Shown here piece by piece: positions 47,593-55,621 of a stretch of DNA of 64,000 nt; within the stretch, counting starts at the first letter, position 1; the number at the start of each line of letters is the position of its first letter. The position numbers and the translations under genes are program-made. The notes under the pieces are model-generated. The model ran no database searches, was not told the DNA's origin, and saw only the letters and a program-made list of their open reading frames with translations. Origin of the DNA: Stieleria mannarensis (lineage in GTDB: Bacteria > Planctomycetota > Planctomycetia > Pirellulales > Pirellulaceae); NCBI RefSeq assembly GCF_014154935.1, contig NZ_JACEHH010000042.1, positions 1 through 64,000 on the forward strand, given 5' to 3'.

Positions 47593-48681
47593 TCATTCGG
47601 CCCCCCGTCGCGATCGGTAAAGGACTGCCTGCTCGTAATTCTGTACTTGTTCGGCGACGGTGAATTGACCGTACATCCGCCGATGTGCGGCCCTGCCCAT
47701 AGTTTCTCGCAAGCAGGCGTCTGCCGCAAGACGCTCCAACGCGGCCTGCCATTGCGTTCGCTCGTTGACAAGAAATCCCTCGCGCCCGTCGTCGATCAAG
47801 GTCCGATTGAATCCGACATCCGTCGCTACCGTCGGCAACCCGCTGGCCATGTACTGCACCATCTTGGCATTGCATTTGAACGTCGACCATCGGTCGCCCT
47901 CGGGCAACGGCATGATCCCGACATCAAGCTGCCTCAGTTGTAACGCGACGTCGCTTCGATCGATATCCATCCACACCAGCAGATCCTTGTGCTGCGTGTT
48001 CAGACTGCCGTGAGCCTGACGCGATGTAATGATATGCAGCCTCAGCGGGATTTGTTCGGCCAGATTCTCCATCACAGGCAGAATCTCCTCCAGCAAGCGA
48101 ACGTTGCCCGCAGAACCGACCCAGCCGATTCGGAGGGTTCCCGGATCATCCGTGACCGGTCGAGCCGTCGCTCGGCCTTCCGCGGCCCATTTCGACACGT
48201 ATTGACGCTCATCCACACAGGTCGGAACGATCGTGATCGACCGGTTGTGCGGACGAATCCAATCGGCGATTGCCTGGTTTCCGGCGATCACGTGATCGCA
48301 CTGCGCCGCGATCTTGCTGATTTTTTCGGGGAATAGCAGGAAGACGGCGTCGTCAATGTCATAAACCAATCGCTTGGCGACCCCGCGAAGTTCGCTCTCC
48401 AGAACGTCGTCGTCCGAATGCACCGCGCCCGTTTCCAGCACGACACTGTCGAACGAGCCCTGCGCGATCCGCCGTATTTGCCACCGTCGGATCGCGTACT
48501 TCAGCCTCTGGCTGACTCTCCACCCCAGTGCCGGAAGGTGGCCGTAGCGGTTCGGAATGCTCGGATAGCGACGGACACGATGGCCACGTTCTTCCAATCG
48601 GTCGAACATCGGCGTGCGGAAAATCACCGAGGGCACTCCCGTACCACCATTGAAGTATGCGATCCGAGCTCGGTCACTCAT
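47593..48681 (-). CDS. Glycosyltransferase, GT4-like (GT-B fold)
   Basis: The 362-residue enzyme has the GT-B layout. The N-terminal Rossmann start is RARIAYFNGGTGVPSVIFRT, followed by RLVYDIDDAVFL, and DHVIAGNQAIADWIRPHNRS. The C-terminal donor half has LRIGWVGSAGN and the sugar-nucleotide site MPLPEGDRWSTFKCNAKMVQ followed by YMASGLPTVATDVG. The donor and acceptor sugars cannot be told. The start at ATG 48681 forms an ATGA overlap with the upstream glycosyltransferase stop, which was preferred over the ATG at 48699. Confidence 0.88.
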   Translation of the reverse strand: MSDRARIAYFNGGTGVPSVIFRTPMFDRLEERGHRVRRYPSIPNRYGHLPALGWRVSQRLKYAIRRWQIRRIAQGSFDSVVLETGAVHSDDDVLESELRGVAKRLVYDIDDAVFLLFPEKISKIAAQCDHVIAGNQAIADWIRPHNRSITIVPTCVDERQYVSKWAAEGRATARPVTDDPGTLRIGWVGSAGNVRLLEEILPVMENLAEQIPLRLHIITSRQAHGSLNTQHKDLLVWMDIDRSDVALQLRQLDVGIMPLPEGDRWSTFKCNAKMVQYMASGLPTVATDVGFNRTLIDDGREGFLVNERTQWQAALERLAADACLRETMGRAAHRRMYGQFTVAEQVQNYEQAVLYRSRRGAE

Positions 48682-49844
48682 CGAGCACCATCCCGCCAAA
48701 GCGATTCATACGTGCCCAGAAGCGTCGCCGCGGCGCGATCCCAAGAGAAGCGTTGTAAATTCTTTCGCGCCTGGAACTGTTGTTCTTTCCGCGACATTGC
48801 GATCGCCTGTCGGACGGCATCGACAAATGCGTTCGGATCATTCGGGCGATGAAACAATGCGGCGTCCCCGGCCACCTCGTGAAAAACATCGGTGTCGCAC
48901 AGCACGGGGATCGCACCATGGGCTTGCGCTTCCAGAACCGGCAACCCGAACCCCTCGTCAAGACTTGGAAAAACGAAACACGCTGCCCTGCGGTAGCACT
49001 CGCTCAGCCGATCGTCATCAACCGGCCCCAGCGAGACGACCTTTTCATCAACGCCATAGGATCGGATGTAAGCTCGTTCCTCCGCGTCCAACGGTGCGCC
49101 GACGACGACCAGCGGCAGATCATCGGGCCACTGTGGTGTGGCCAGCGCGCGAACCACCATCGGGAAATTCTTGTACAGATTCCGCCCGCCGACAAACAGA
49201 CAGTAACGCGGCGGAAGTGCCCGACCGCCGGTGCTGGATCGCACCGGATTGAGATCGTCCGTCGAACTCCGATCGTCCGAGGGCGACGACCGCAGTTGTC
49301 CGCCGTGGTCGGCTGCCAGGTGCATCACCGTCACGTGCCCGGCCATCTCTGGAAAGTAACGCACCAAGCGATCGGCGGCCGCATGAGAAATCGTCAACAC
49401 GTGATCGCACTGTGCCACGCACCGCCGTTTCATTTCCCGTTGAACGGCAAAGTCTCCCATCCAGTAGAAGTCCTCGGAAATCATGTCATAGACGGTCGCC
49501 AACCGCTTCGCACGGTCTGGGCCGGTCGCCTTGCCACGTGGATCCAAGGAAAAAAACGTGGGGTGCCAAATGTGATTCGGAAATTTCGATCGCAGACGAC
49601 TGTGGAGCACCGGACGCACGAGACGCCAGGCAACCTGCCGCCGCGAGACCAATTCCGGACCGCGAGAAAACCGCTGCAACGCGACCCCACCGGGGATGTC
49701 CAACTGTGGCGCGTTGTCGACCAACACCGTGTAGTCAACCTCGCCAGCGGTTCGCGACATCACCTCATAGAAAAGCCGCCAGACGCCGATCCGCCCACGG
49801 CCCTCGAACACGGTCCCATCGATCAACACTTCGGGTTTAGCCAT
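48678..49844 (-). CDS. Glycosyltransferase family 4, mannosyltransferase-like
   Basis: The 388-residue enzyme shows GT4 features: KRLATVYDMISEDFYWMGDF, CDHVLTISHAAADRLVRYFP, RYCLFVGGRNLYKNFPMVVR, and the donor-binding E-x7-E region in VFPSLDEGFGLPVLEAQAHG followed by AIPVLCDTDVFHEV. The blocks resemble O-antigen mannosyltransferases of the MtfB type, though donor identity is inference. It overlaps its upstream gene by 8 bp and its downstream gene by 4 bp. Confidence 0.88.
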   Translation of the reverse strand: MAKPEVLIDGTVFEGRGRIGVWRLFYEVMSRTAGEVDYTVLVDNAPQLDIPGGVALQRFSRGPELVSRRQVAWRLVRPVLHSRLRSKFPNHIWHPTFFSLDPRGKATGPDRAKRLATVYDMISEDFYWMGDFAVQREMKRRCVAQCDHVLTISHAAADRLVRYFPEMAGHVTVMHLAADHGGQLRSSPSDDRSSTDDLNPVRSSTGGRALPPRYCLFVGGRNLYKNFPMVVRALATPQWPDDLPLVVVGAPLDAEERAYIRSYGVDEKVVSLGPVDDDRLSECYRRAACFVFPSLDEGFGLPVLEAQAHGAIPVLCDTDVFHEVAGDAALFHRPNDPNAFVDAVRQAIAMSRKEQQFQARKNLQRFSWDRAAATLLGTYESLWRDGAR

Positions 49845-50757
49845 CGGCGGTTTGGTTGTGTTGAGACAGCTGCCGTGCCCGATCGCGGCGACCCACTGAA
49901 TCGGCCAATCGCTCCAAGGCCCGTTGGTAATCCGCTTGGCGAAGCGCGTCTCCGGCCTGCAACGCCGATGCCCGTCGTGCCGCTGCGTCGGGACAAAGTG
50001 TTGAAGACAACCGGTTGAGGATGCGTCGGATTCGTCCCGGACCGCGAAACGGGTTTCGACCCAATGGCTCGTGCGTCATCAAGTGGTTCGCCGCGCTATC
50101 GGAATACAGTGACACGCCGAAACGATCGGCGACGTATTGCAACGCAGGTTGGGTGTAAAACGAAATGTGTTGCCCCGTCTCGGGCAAAAAGTACCACCAC
50201 TGATCGGCAGATTTCGGTGGCGGATCGGGAACCAGGACCGTCGAAAACAGCAGCGACTTTCCCAAACCGAGCAGCTGGTCGAAGGTCCCCAGCGGGTCTT
50301 CCAGATGCTCAAACACTTCCCAAGCAGTGACGCAATCGAATGACTGCTGCCGCTCGATTTCCTGCCGGTCGATGTTCGCCAAGTCGACTTCAAACCCTTT
50401 GGCGAAAAGACATTCGCAATAGGCGTCCGTATGGCAGAACGGGAAGCCTCGGTCACGCATCAGACGCGTGAACACCCCGTAGCCGCCGGCATAGTCCAGT
50501 AAACGCTGGCCGTCGGGACAGATTTGAGGCAATAAATCGCAAGCTAAATCAACCTTATCCGCGTTCCGCTGCAATAACCCGATGTCCAGATCTGCGATTA
50601 CCTGACGGTAGGCTTCGTCCAGCCAGTACGGCTGCTCGGTTTGGATGAACCCGGTCTGATCGCAGCGATGGTAAACGACATCGTATCGCCCCAAAATCTT
50701 CGCCGTGAACAACCTTGAACAGGGACCGCCAGTCAATCGACTTTTCACCGTGGTCAC
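49837..50757 (-). CDS. Class I SAM-dependent methyltransferase
   Basis: The 306-residue protein has a glycine-rich SAM motif RLLDYAGGYGVFTRLMRDRG, the acidic HTDAYCECLFAKGFEVDLAN strand, and the later CVTAWEVFEHLEDPLGTFDQ, all typical of Methyltransf_12-type enzymes. Its place in a glycan operon suggests capping or decorating methylation of the polysaccharide. The N-terminal YHRCDQTGFIQTEQPYWLDE looks like the zinc-ribbon-type region seen in sugar C- or O-methyltransferases, with only one clear Cys. The start is GTG 50757, overlapping the upstream small gene as GTGA. Confidence 0.85.
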   Translation of the reverse strand: MTTVKSRLTGGPCSRLFTAKILGRYDVVYHRCDQTGFIQTEQPYWLDEAYRQVIADLDIGLLQRNADKVDLACDLLPQICPDGQRLLDYAGGYGVFTRLMRDRGFPFCHTDAYCECLFAKGFEVDLANIDRQEIERQQSFDCVTAWEVFEHLEDPLGTFDQLLGLGKSLLFSTVLVPDPPPKSADQWWYFLPETGQHISFYTQPALQYVADRFGVSLYSDSAANHLMTHEPLGRNPFRGPGRIRRILNRLSSTLCPDAAARRASALQAGDALRQADYQRALERLADSVGRRDRARQLSQHNQTADG

Positions 50758-50927
50758 TTCTTCGATTTAAGCTCCGCCGCCTCGGCTTCGAGTTGCGAAA
50801 TCTGGTCCTCCAGCTCTTTCAATTCGTTCAAGTCATCGGCTTGCTGCCGCGATCCGGCTAACTGTTGTCGCAAACTGGTCAGCTTTTTATTGATGACGTC
50901 CAGTCGTTTTTTCTGCTTCTTGTCCAC
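50754..50927 (-). CDS. 57-residue coiled-coil protein, first gene of the polysaccharide operon
   Basis: The short protein starts with MDKKQKKRLDVINKKLTSLR and continues as one long charged coiled coil with Leu heptads (LNELKELEDQISQLEAEAAE) ending in LKSKK. The start is GTG 50927, preceded by AGGA. Its stop overlaps the methyltransferase start by GTGA, so translation is coupled. Similar short coiled-coil proteins occur in planctomycetes, but no function is known to me. It could be an assembly or clamp partner of the glycan enzymes. Confidence 0.75.
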   Translation of the reverse strand: MDKKQKKRLDVINKKLTSLRQQLAGSRQQADDLNELKELEDQISQLEAEAAELKSKK

Positions 50928-51036
50928 GAGGATCCTGTTCTTTCAAACCAAGGGCGAATACGTCACACGGCCGCGATCGATCGATCGCGAGCCGATTCCA
51001 CAATAGAACTTGACGACGCCCCCAATCGCAAGGGTT

Positions 51037-51393
51037 CTAGAACCCGATTCCGATCGAGATCCCGCTGCGGCCATAGCCGTAACCCGGATAACCGCCAAAG
51101 CGGACGCCGGGCCCGATGTAACCGCGATAACCGGGGGGGTAACCAAAGCCCGGCCGGTAGCCATAACCCGGCCGGTAAGACGAATATGGCCGATAGCCGC
51201 GGGAAACGTAGGGGGAGACCGGACCGCGATAAACGCCGCTGTAGACAGGTGGGACGGCAATCGGCGCGCGATACGCATACCCCGATCGGACCGGCGAACG
51301 ACGGTAGTAACAGTCACCGGCCTGACTGGTCGAACCGGATACGGCCAAACCGCCGACGCTGACCGCGGCGGCGAGAAGTAGTTTGTTGATCAT
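51037..51393 (-). CDS. Secreted Tyr/Gly/Pro/Arg-rich protein
   Basis: The 118-residue protein has a signal peptide (INKLLLAAAVSVGGLAVSGS, cleaved around TSQAG). The mature chain is low-complexity and basic: Tyr, Gly, Pro, Arg and Ser make up nearly all residues, in motifs such as GYGYRPGFGYPPGYRGYIGP. One CYYRRS sequence carries its only Cys. Such compositions suit structural or surface-coating proteins. The start at ATG 51393 is preceded by AAGGAATC. There is no recognised family. Confidence 0.75.
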   Translation of the reverse strand: MINKLLLAAAVSVGGLAVSGSTSQAGDCYYRRSPVRSGYAYRAPIAVPPVYSGVYRGPVSPYVSRGYRPYSSYRPGYGYRPGFGYPPGYRGYIGPGVRFGGYPGYGYGRSGISIGIGF

Positions 51394-51684
51394 GGAAATG
51401 ATTCCTTTTTAAAGGGAGGGTATCGGGTTGACGGCCCGCTGTGAAACGTTCGAAAACGAGCTTCATTCGATTCATGTGAACTGTCTGCACACCGCGGGCC
51501 AAACTCGCCAGAACGAGCGTTGTTGGTGTCTAGCCTTGAGGCGATTCCGGTCGCTGCTTCGCAGCGAGGAGCGACCGCCCGGAATGGGCCGTCGTAGGTG
51601 AATAGGCCGTCGTACGTGAAGCGGCGTACGTCAAGCAGTTGCGATGAACCGGTCACCGTATCAGATCGACGGCGCGCGGGCGTC

Positions 51685-52305
51685 TCATTTCCAGCCCTTG
51701 GCCTGCCCCTCGGCGTAGATCTGGGCGACGTCTTCCTCGGTGATTCCGTGCGTCAACGCCATGTGCGTGACCTCGCGGTCGACGACCGCCCCGAGCGTTT
51801 TGTTGAGCGTCTGGCCGGCGACCCCGCTCTTGGGGATCTTCTTGGCCTTGCCGAACGAAGACGCGATCATCTGCGAGTAGTCGCGATAGATTTTTTGCCG
51901 CGTCGATTCGGGCAGATCGACCTCACGATACTCCGTCTCGCCGGGTGTCTCATCCAGCTTCAGGTCTTCGACGACCTGGGCTTGGCTCCGCATCGGAACC
52001 TCCGGCTTTTCGGGTTCGTCGGCCGAACCACCGGAGAAGACGACCAACAGAATCAGACCGACCACGGCCAGCCCGGCGACGCCACCGACGACCAACCATT
52101 GTCCGATCCTGTCGCCGGCATCCGAATCGTCCTTATCGGTCACGTCGGGATTGTTTGGACGCGTCGGTTGGGGATGAGACGCTTGCGACGCGGCGGCGGA
52201 GATTGAAAAAACGCCACCGCAGGTCGGGCATCGCGTCGAAGCCATCGATGCGGGAACGTTGATCGCCGCGTTGCATTGTGGGCACTGGACACGTTTGATC
52301 GACAT
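51685..52305 (-). CDS. Zinc-ribbon membrane protein
   Basis: The 206-residue protein begins with a CxxC-x14-CxxC zinc ribbon (Cys8, Cys11, Cys26, Cys29; VQCPQCNAAINVP) of the MJ0042/zf type. A low-complexity linker and a membrane helix (about 70-90, WLVVGGVAGLAVVGLILLVV) follow. The extracytoplasmic C-terminal domain is helical and ends near ALTHGITEEDVAQIYAEGQA. Proteins with this layout are very common in planctomycetes and remain uncharacterised. It lies 43 bp downstream of the PilZ gene on the same strand, so it may be the third gene of a PPK2-PilZ operon. Confidence 0.75.
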   Translation of the reverse strand: MSIKRVQCPQCNAAINVPASMASTRCPTCGGVFSISAAASQASHPQPTRPNNPDVTDKDDSDAGDRIGQWLVVGGVAGLAVVGLILLVVFSGGSADEPEKPEVPMRSQAQVVEDLKLDETPGETEYREVDLPESTRQKIYRDYSQMIASSFGKAKKIPKSGVAGQTLNKTLGAVVDREVTHMALTHGITEEDVAQIYAEGQAKGWK

Positions 52306-52348
52306 CGAAGACTCGTCATCAGGAAGGGAGGAAAAGTGGCGGCACGCC

Positions 52349-52888
52349 CTACAGTTCTTTCCGATGCTGCATCCATTGCCGTTGCAGGTCCATCACGATG
52401 CGACGGATGATCGGCGGCGGGTCCACGTGTTCGCCTTTGAAAGTTTCGGGGAAGAACAGTCCAAACCCGTTCGGTTCGATCCGCCGCACGACCGCGTCGA
52501 GTTCGATCTCTGACTTGTTCATCGACAAACGAGCGCGCAGCTCGTCGTCGATGTCCAGGGCGATCGAACGGTCTTTGGGGACTTCGACGAACACGCCGGT
52601 CATGCTGATGTTGGTCGGTTTGGACACACAACGGTTCTTGCCCGAGATCAAGGTGACCGACAGGCCACTTTCGTCGATGATTGGAACGCGAAACGATTCT
52701 CGGCGGTTTTCCTCTTCCGATTTCGCTTCTTTTTCCTCCGGCGGGGCGAGCGCCTGAACGAAATCGACCAGCGGTTTGACGGTCGCGGGGTCGAGCGTGA
52801 CCGATTTTTGCGGTTCGTCGCCACTGGAGATCTTCAGGGTGTCGCCGTCGTAGAAAATCTCGAGGTCGCGTAGTGTGATTTCTGCCAT
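52349..52888 (-). CDS. PilZ domain protein
   Basis: The 179-residue protein has an N-terminal helical/beta segment and then a PilZ domain with the c-di-GMP-binding RxxxR (Arg63-Glu-Ser-Phe-Arg67 in RRESFRVP) and the N-x-S-x-x-G motif in TNISMTGVFVEVP. Both binding motifs are intact, so it probably senses c-di-GMP. Its start overlaps the PPK2 stop by one base (TGATG), which implies translational coupling. No effector domain is visible. Confidence 0.88.
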   Translation of the reverse strand: MAEITLRDLEIFYDGDTLKISSGDEPQKSVTLDPATVKPLVDFVQALAPPEEKEAKSEEENRRESFRVPIIDESGLSVTLISGKNRCVSKPTNISMTGVFVEVPKDRSIALDIDDELRARLSMNKSEIELDAVVRRIEPNGFGLFFPETFKGEHVDPPPIIRRIVMDLQRQWMQHRKEL

Positions 52889-53727
52889 CAGGATTCCTGG
52901 GCGTCCTTTGCTATCTCGTACAAGCGTCGAATTTCGTCCAAATCGACTTCGACGGGGGGAAATTGTGGATCCATCTCTTCAAGCGTCTTGGCGACGATGG
53001 AAGAGACGGCGGCGTCGCGAAACCATTTGTGATCGGCCGGGATCACGTACCAAGGGGCCCGTTTGGTGCTGCAGTGTTCGAAGACATCCTCATAGGCCCG
53101 CCGGACGTCGTTCCATTCTTTTCGGGATTCGTAGTCGCCGGGATTGAGTTTCCAGTGTTTGGAAGGATTTTCCAGCCGTTTGCGAAACCGTTCCAGTTGT
53201 TCTGCGGGGCTGATGTGAAGGTAGAACTTGAGGATGCGAGTGCCGTTTGCCGCCAGGTTTCGTTCGAAGTCGTTGATGATTTCGAATCGCGGGCGCCAAA
53301 CCGACTCGGGAACCAGCTGTCGCACGCGGACCACCAGCACGTCTTCGTAGTGGGATCGGTTGAAGATCGACACCTTGCCTTTGGCCGGCGTGCACTGGTG
53401 AATCCGCCACAGAAAATCGTGTGACCGCTCCAGACTGCTGGGAACCTTGAACGGGTACGTGCGGCAGCCCTGCGGATTCATTTTTCCAAGCACCTTGCGG
53501 ATCACGCCGTCTTTGCCTGCCGCGTCGGGTGCCTGCAGGATGATCAGCAGCGACTGCTTGGCTTCGACAAACAATCGGTACTGCAGATTCTGAATCGTCG
53601 CGATGTTCTTTTCGGTCGCAGCAACGGCATCGGCTTTGTCGCTAAACGGGCCCTTGGTTTTCGTCACCCGTTTCTTTAACGAAACCGACTCCGATGGCTT
53701 GATGCGAAATTCGTTTTCAAAATCCAT
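52888..53727 (-). CDS. ppk2: Polyphosphate kinase 2 family protein
   Basis: The 279-residue protein is a PPK2-family enzyme moving phosphate between polyphosphate and nucleotides. It shows Walker A in ILQAPDAAGKDGVIRKVLGK, the acidic Walker B/lid HYEDVLVVRVRQLVP following IFNRSHYEDV, and PFKVPSSLERSHDFLWRIHQ, all typical of class I PPK2. DYESRKEWNDVRRAYEDVFE and PWYVIPADHKWFRDAAVSSI complete the pattern. Direction (NTP synthesis or polyphosphate synthesis) cannot be decided. The neighbouring PilZ gene is coupled. Confidence 0.93.
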   Translation of the reverse strand: MDFENEFRIKPSESVSLKKRVTKTKGPFSDKADAVAATEKNIATIQNLQYRLFVEAKQSLLIILQAPDAAGKDGVIRKVLGKMNPQGCRTYPFKVPSSLERSHDFLWRIHQCTPAKGKVSIFNRSHYEDVLVVRVRQLVPESVWRPRFEIINDFERNLAANGTRILKFYLHISPAEQLERFRKRLENPSKHWKLNPGDYESRKEWNDVRRAYEDVFEHCSTKRAPWYVIPADHKWFRDAAVSSIVAKTLEEMDPQFPPVEVDLDEIRRLYEIAKDAQES

Positions 53728-53794
53728 TCAGCATTTGGGTGTCTTGTGGAGCGTCTGCAGAAAATACGCTTTTTCGCGATTTCCTTCAATCATT

Positions 53795-54784
53795 CTACCC
53801 GGCACGCTTCTCGCTCGTCTCACGGAATAGCCCGGCAATCACGTCTTCCAACGGCGGATCCTCCACCGCCACGTCTTCGATCGGGTGATCGGCCAAGCAG
53901 TGGGAAAGCACCGCCGGGACGTCGGCCCGGGGAACTTTCAGCTGAACTTTAGGCCAGGTTTCCGACAGCACCTCACCCAGCGCTCGCAAATCCGGTTGAT
54001 GCTCTTCGGCGAATTGCAGCGTGATGATTTTGTAGCCGGAGAACTTGTCGATGATTCCCGAAAGCGAGCCGTCATATTCGATTCTGCCCCGCGCGATCAC
54101 GACCACGCGTTTGCACAGCGCCGCGACGTCCTTCATGTAGTGGCTGGTCAACAGGATCGTGATCTTGCGTTTTTCCTGGTAATAACGCAGGAATTGCTGG
54201 ATATTGTGCTGGGCGATGACGTCCAGCCCGATCGTCGGTTCGTCCAAGAACAGGACGTCGGGGCTGTGCAGCAACGCCGCGATCAATTCCATTTTCATCC
54301 GCTCGCCTAACGACAATTCCCGGACGGGCTGGCTGAGCAGCGAGCCGACTTCCAGCAGATCGGTCAGTTCGTCCATCGTGACGCGAAACTGGTCCTCCGG
54401 CACACCATAAATCTGCTGTTGAAGCCGATACGATTCCTGGGCCGGCAAATCCCACCACAGCTGGTTTTTTTGCCCCATCACCAGCGCAAACCGCCGGCGA
54501 TAGGCGTTTTTTCGCTGCCAGGGAACATAGCCCATCACCGTGGCGTCGCCGCTGGTCGGATCGATCACGCCGGAGAGCAACTTGAGCGTCGTCGTTTTCC
54601 CCGCCCCGTTGGGGCCCAAAAACGCCACAAATTCACCGGCCTGGACATCCAGATCGATTCCCCGAACCGCGTGGACCTCCTGATAGTCTCGATGAAACAG
54701 CCCCTTGAAACTCTCCTTCAGCCCTTCCCCCTTGCGATACACGCGGTAGGACTTGGTCAGATTTCGGACTTCGATGATCGACAT
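53795..54784 (-). CDS. ABC transporter ATPase, no permease adjacent
   Basis: The 329-residue ATPase has Walker A FLGPNGAGKTTTLKLLSGVI, signature RELSLGERMKMELIAALLHS, Walker B DVLFLDEPTIGLDVIAQHNI and H-loop ITILLTSHYMKDVAALCKRV. The long QKNQLWWDLPAQESYRLQQQ block after Walker A identifies the uncharacterised ABC-2 type ATPase group (COG4586-like). The start at ATG 54784 gives the IIEVRNLTKSYRVYRKGEG N-terminus; the longer frame overlaps ispF. No ABC-2 permease lies downstream, where PPK2 follows after 67 bp. Partners must be elsewhere. Confidence 0.88.
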   Translation of the reverse strand: MSIIEVRNLTKSYRVYRKGEGLKESFKGLFHRDYQEVHAVRGIDLDVQAGEFVAFLGPNGAGKTTTLKLLSGVIDPTSGDATVMGYVPWQRKNAYRRRFALVMGQKNQLWWDLPAQESYRLQQQIYGVPEDQFRVTMDELTDLLEVGSLLSQPVRELSLGERMKMELIAALLHSPDVLFLDEPTIGLDVIAQHNIQQFLRYYQEKRKITILLTSHYMKDVAALCKRVVVIARGRIEYDGSLSGIIDKFSGYKIITLQFAEEHQPDLRALGEVLSETWPKVQLKVPRADVPAVLSHCLADHPIEDVAVEDPPLEDVIAGLFRETSEKRAG

Positions 54785-54894
54785 GGCACGGGGCGGACGC
54801 TGGAGAAAGGTGACTGGCGGCGGTATTGTAGTGACGCGCTGCAATTGCCACGAGAAGGGATCCACCGGCCGAGACTCATCAACGATCAAGACCC

Positions 54895-55410
54895 ATGACT
54901 TCCACACCGGCCGAACTGCCAAATCTGCGTATCGGGTTGGGATACGATTCACATCGACTCGGCAGCGGCGGTCCGTTGCGGATCGGCGGTATCGACCTGC
55001 CCGCCGAAGTGCATGCGATCGGACACAGCGACGCCGACGTGCTGTTGCACGCGATCACCGACGCCTTGCTGGGCGCCATTTGCGGCGGGGACATCGGACG
55101 CCTGTTCCCCGACACTGCGGCGGAAAATGCCGGCCGCGACAGCCGCGATTTCCTGCTCGCGGCCCTGGACAAAATCAACCAACGCGGGATGGGGATCGTC
55201 AATCTGGACTGCGTGATCCTGGCAGAACGCCCCAAAATGGCGGCCCACATCGACGCCATGCGCGAGCACATCGCCGCCATGCTGGGGATCGATCCCACCC
55301 AAGTCGGCATCAAAGCCAAGACCGGTGAAGGGGTCGGCGAAATCGGCACGGGGCAATCGATCGCCACCCGCGTCGTTGTGTTGCTGGCGGGAATCTCAGC
55401 AGCCGGTTGA
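54895..55410 (+). CDS. ispF: 2-C-methyl-D-erythritol 2,4-cyclodiphosphate synthase
   Basis: The 171-residue enzyme of the MEP isoprenoid pathway has the metal-site RIGLGYDSHRL (Asp and His), the GHSDADVLLHAITDALLGAI block and the KTGEGVGEIGTGQSI C-terminal motif. Typical length is 155-165. The start is ATG 54895. It is divergent from the ABC gene, and no ispD is fused or adjacent. Confidence 0.95.
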   Translation: MTSTPAELPNLRIGLGYDSHRLGSGGPLRIGGIDLPAEVHAIGHSDADVLLHAITDALLGAICGGDIGRLFPDTAAENAGRDSRDFLLAALDKINQRGMGIVNLDCVILAERPKMAAHIDAMREHIAAMLGIDPTQVGIKAKTGEGVGEIGTGQSIATRVVVLLAGISAAG

Positions 55411-55451
55411 TCCCTGGGTACGTCGTTTGTACTAGGCTCTGTCCCTAAACC

Positions 55452-55530
55452 CGTAGCGGAAGCCGCCAAGGCTTTCGTCTCGCAGCAGTCCACACGGGAA
55501 AAGCCGAAAGTCTTGGCGACTTCCGCTACG
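55452..55530. terminator. Large inverted repeat between convergent genes
   Basis: The 26-bp arms CGTAGCGGAAGCCGCCAAGG plus CTTTCG (55452-55477) and its near-complement (55505-55530) differ at two positions and enclose a 27-nt loop. It lies between the convergent ispF and methyltransferase-like genes and could end transcription from both sides. It may also be a mobile intergenic repeat, as this motif looks like a genome-wide palindrome of related planctomycetes. Confidence 0.5.
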
Positions 55531-55621
55531 AATAAATCCGTCACTTCGACAATCAATGTTCCGTGGAATCCGTCTTGGGCGGATCATTGCACGACGTCCA
55601 TTCTAGGTCGTCGCGGAGAGA

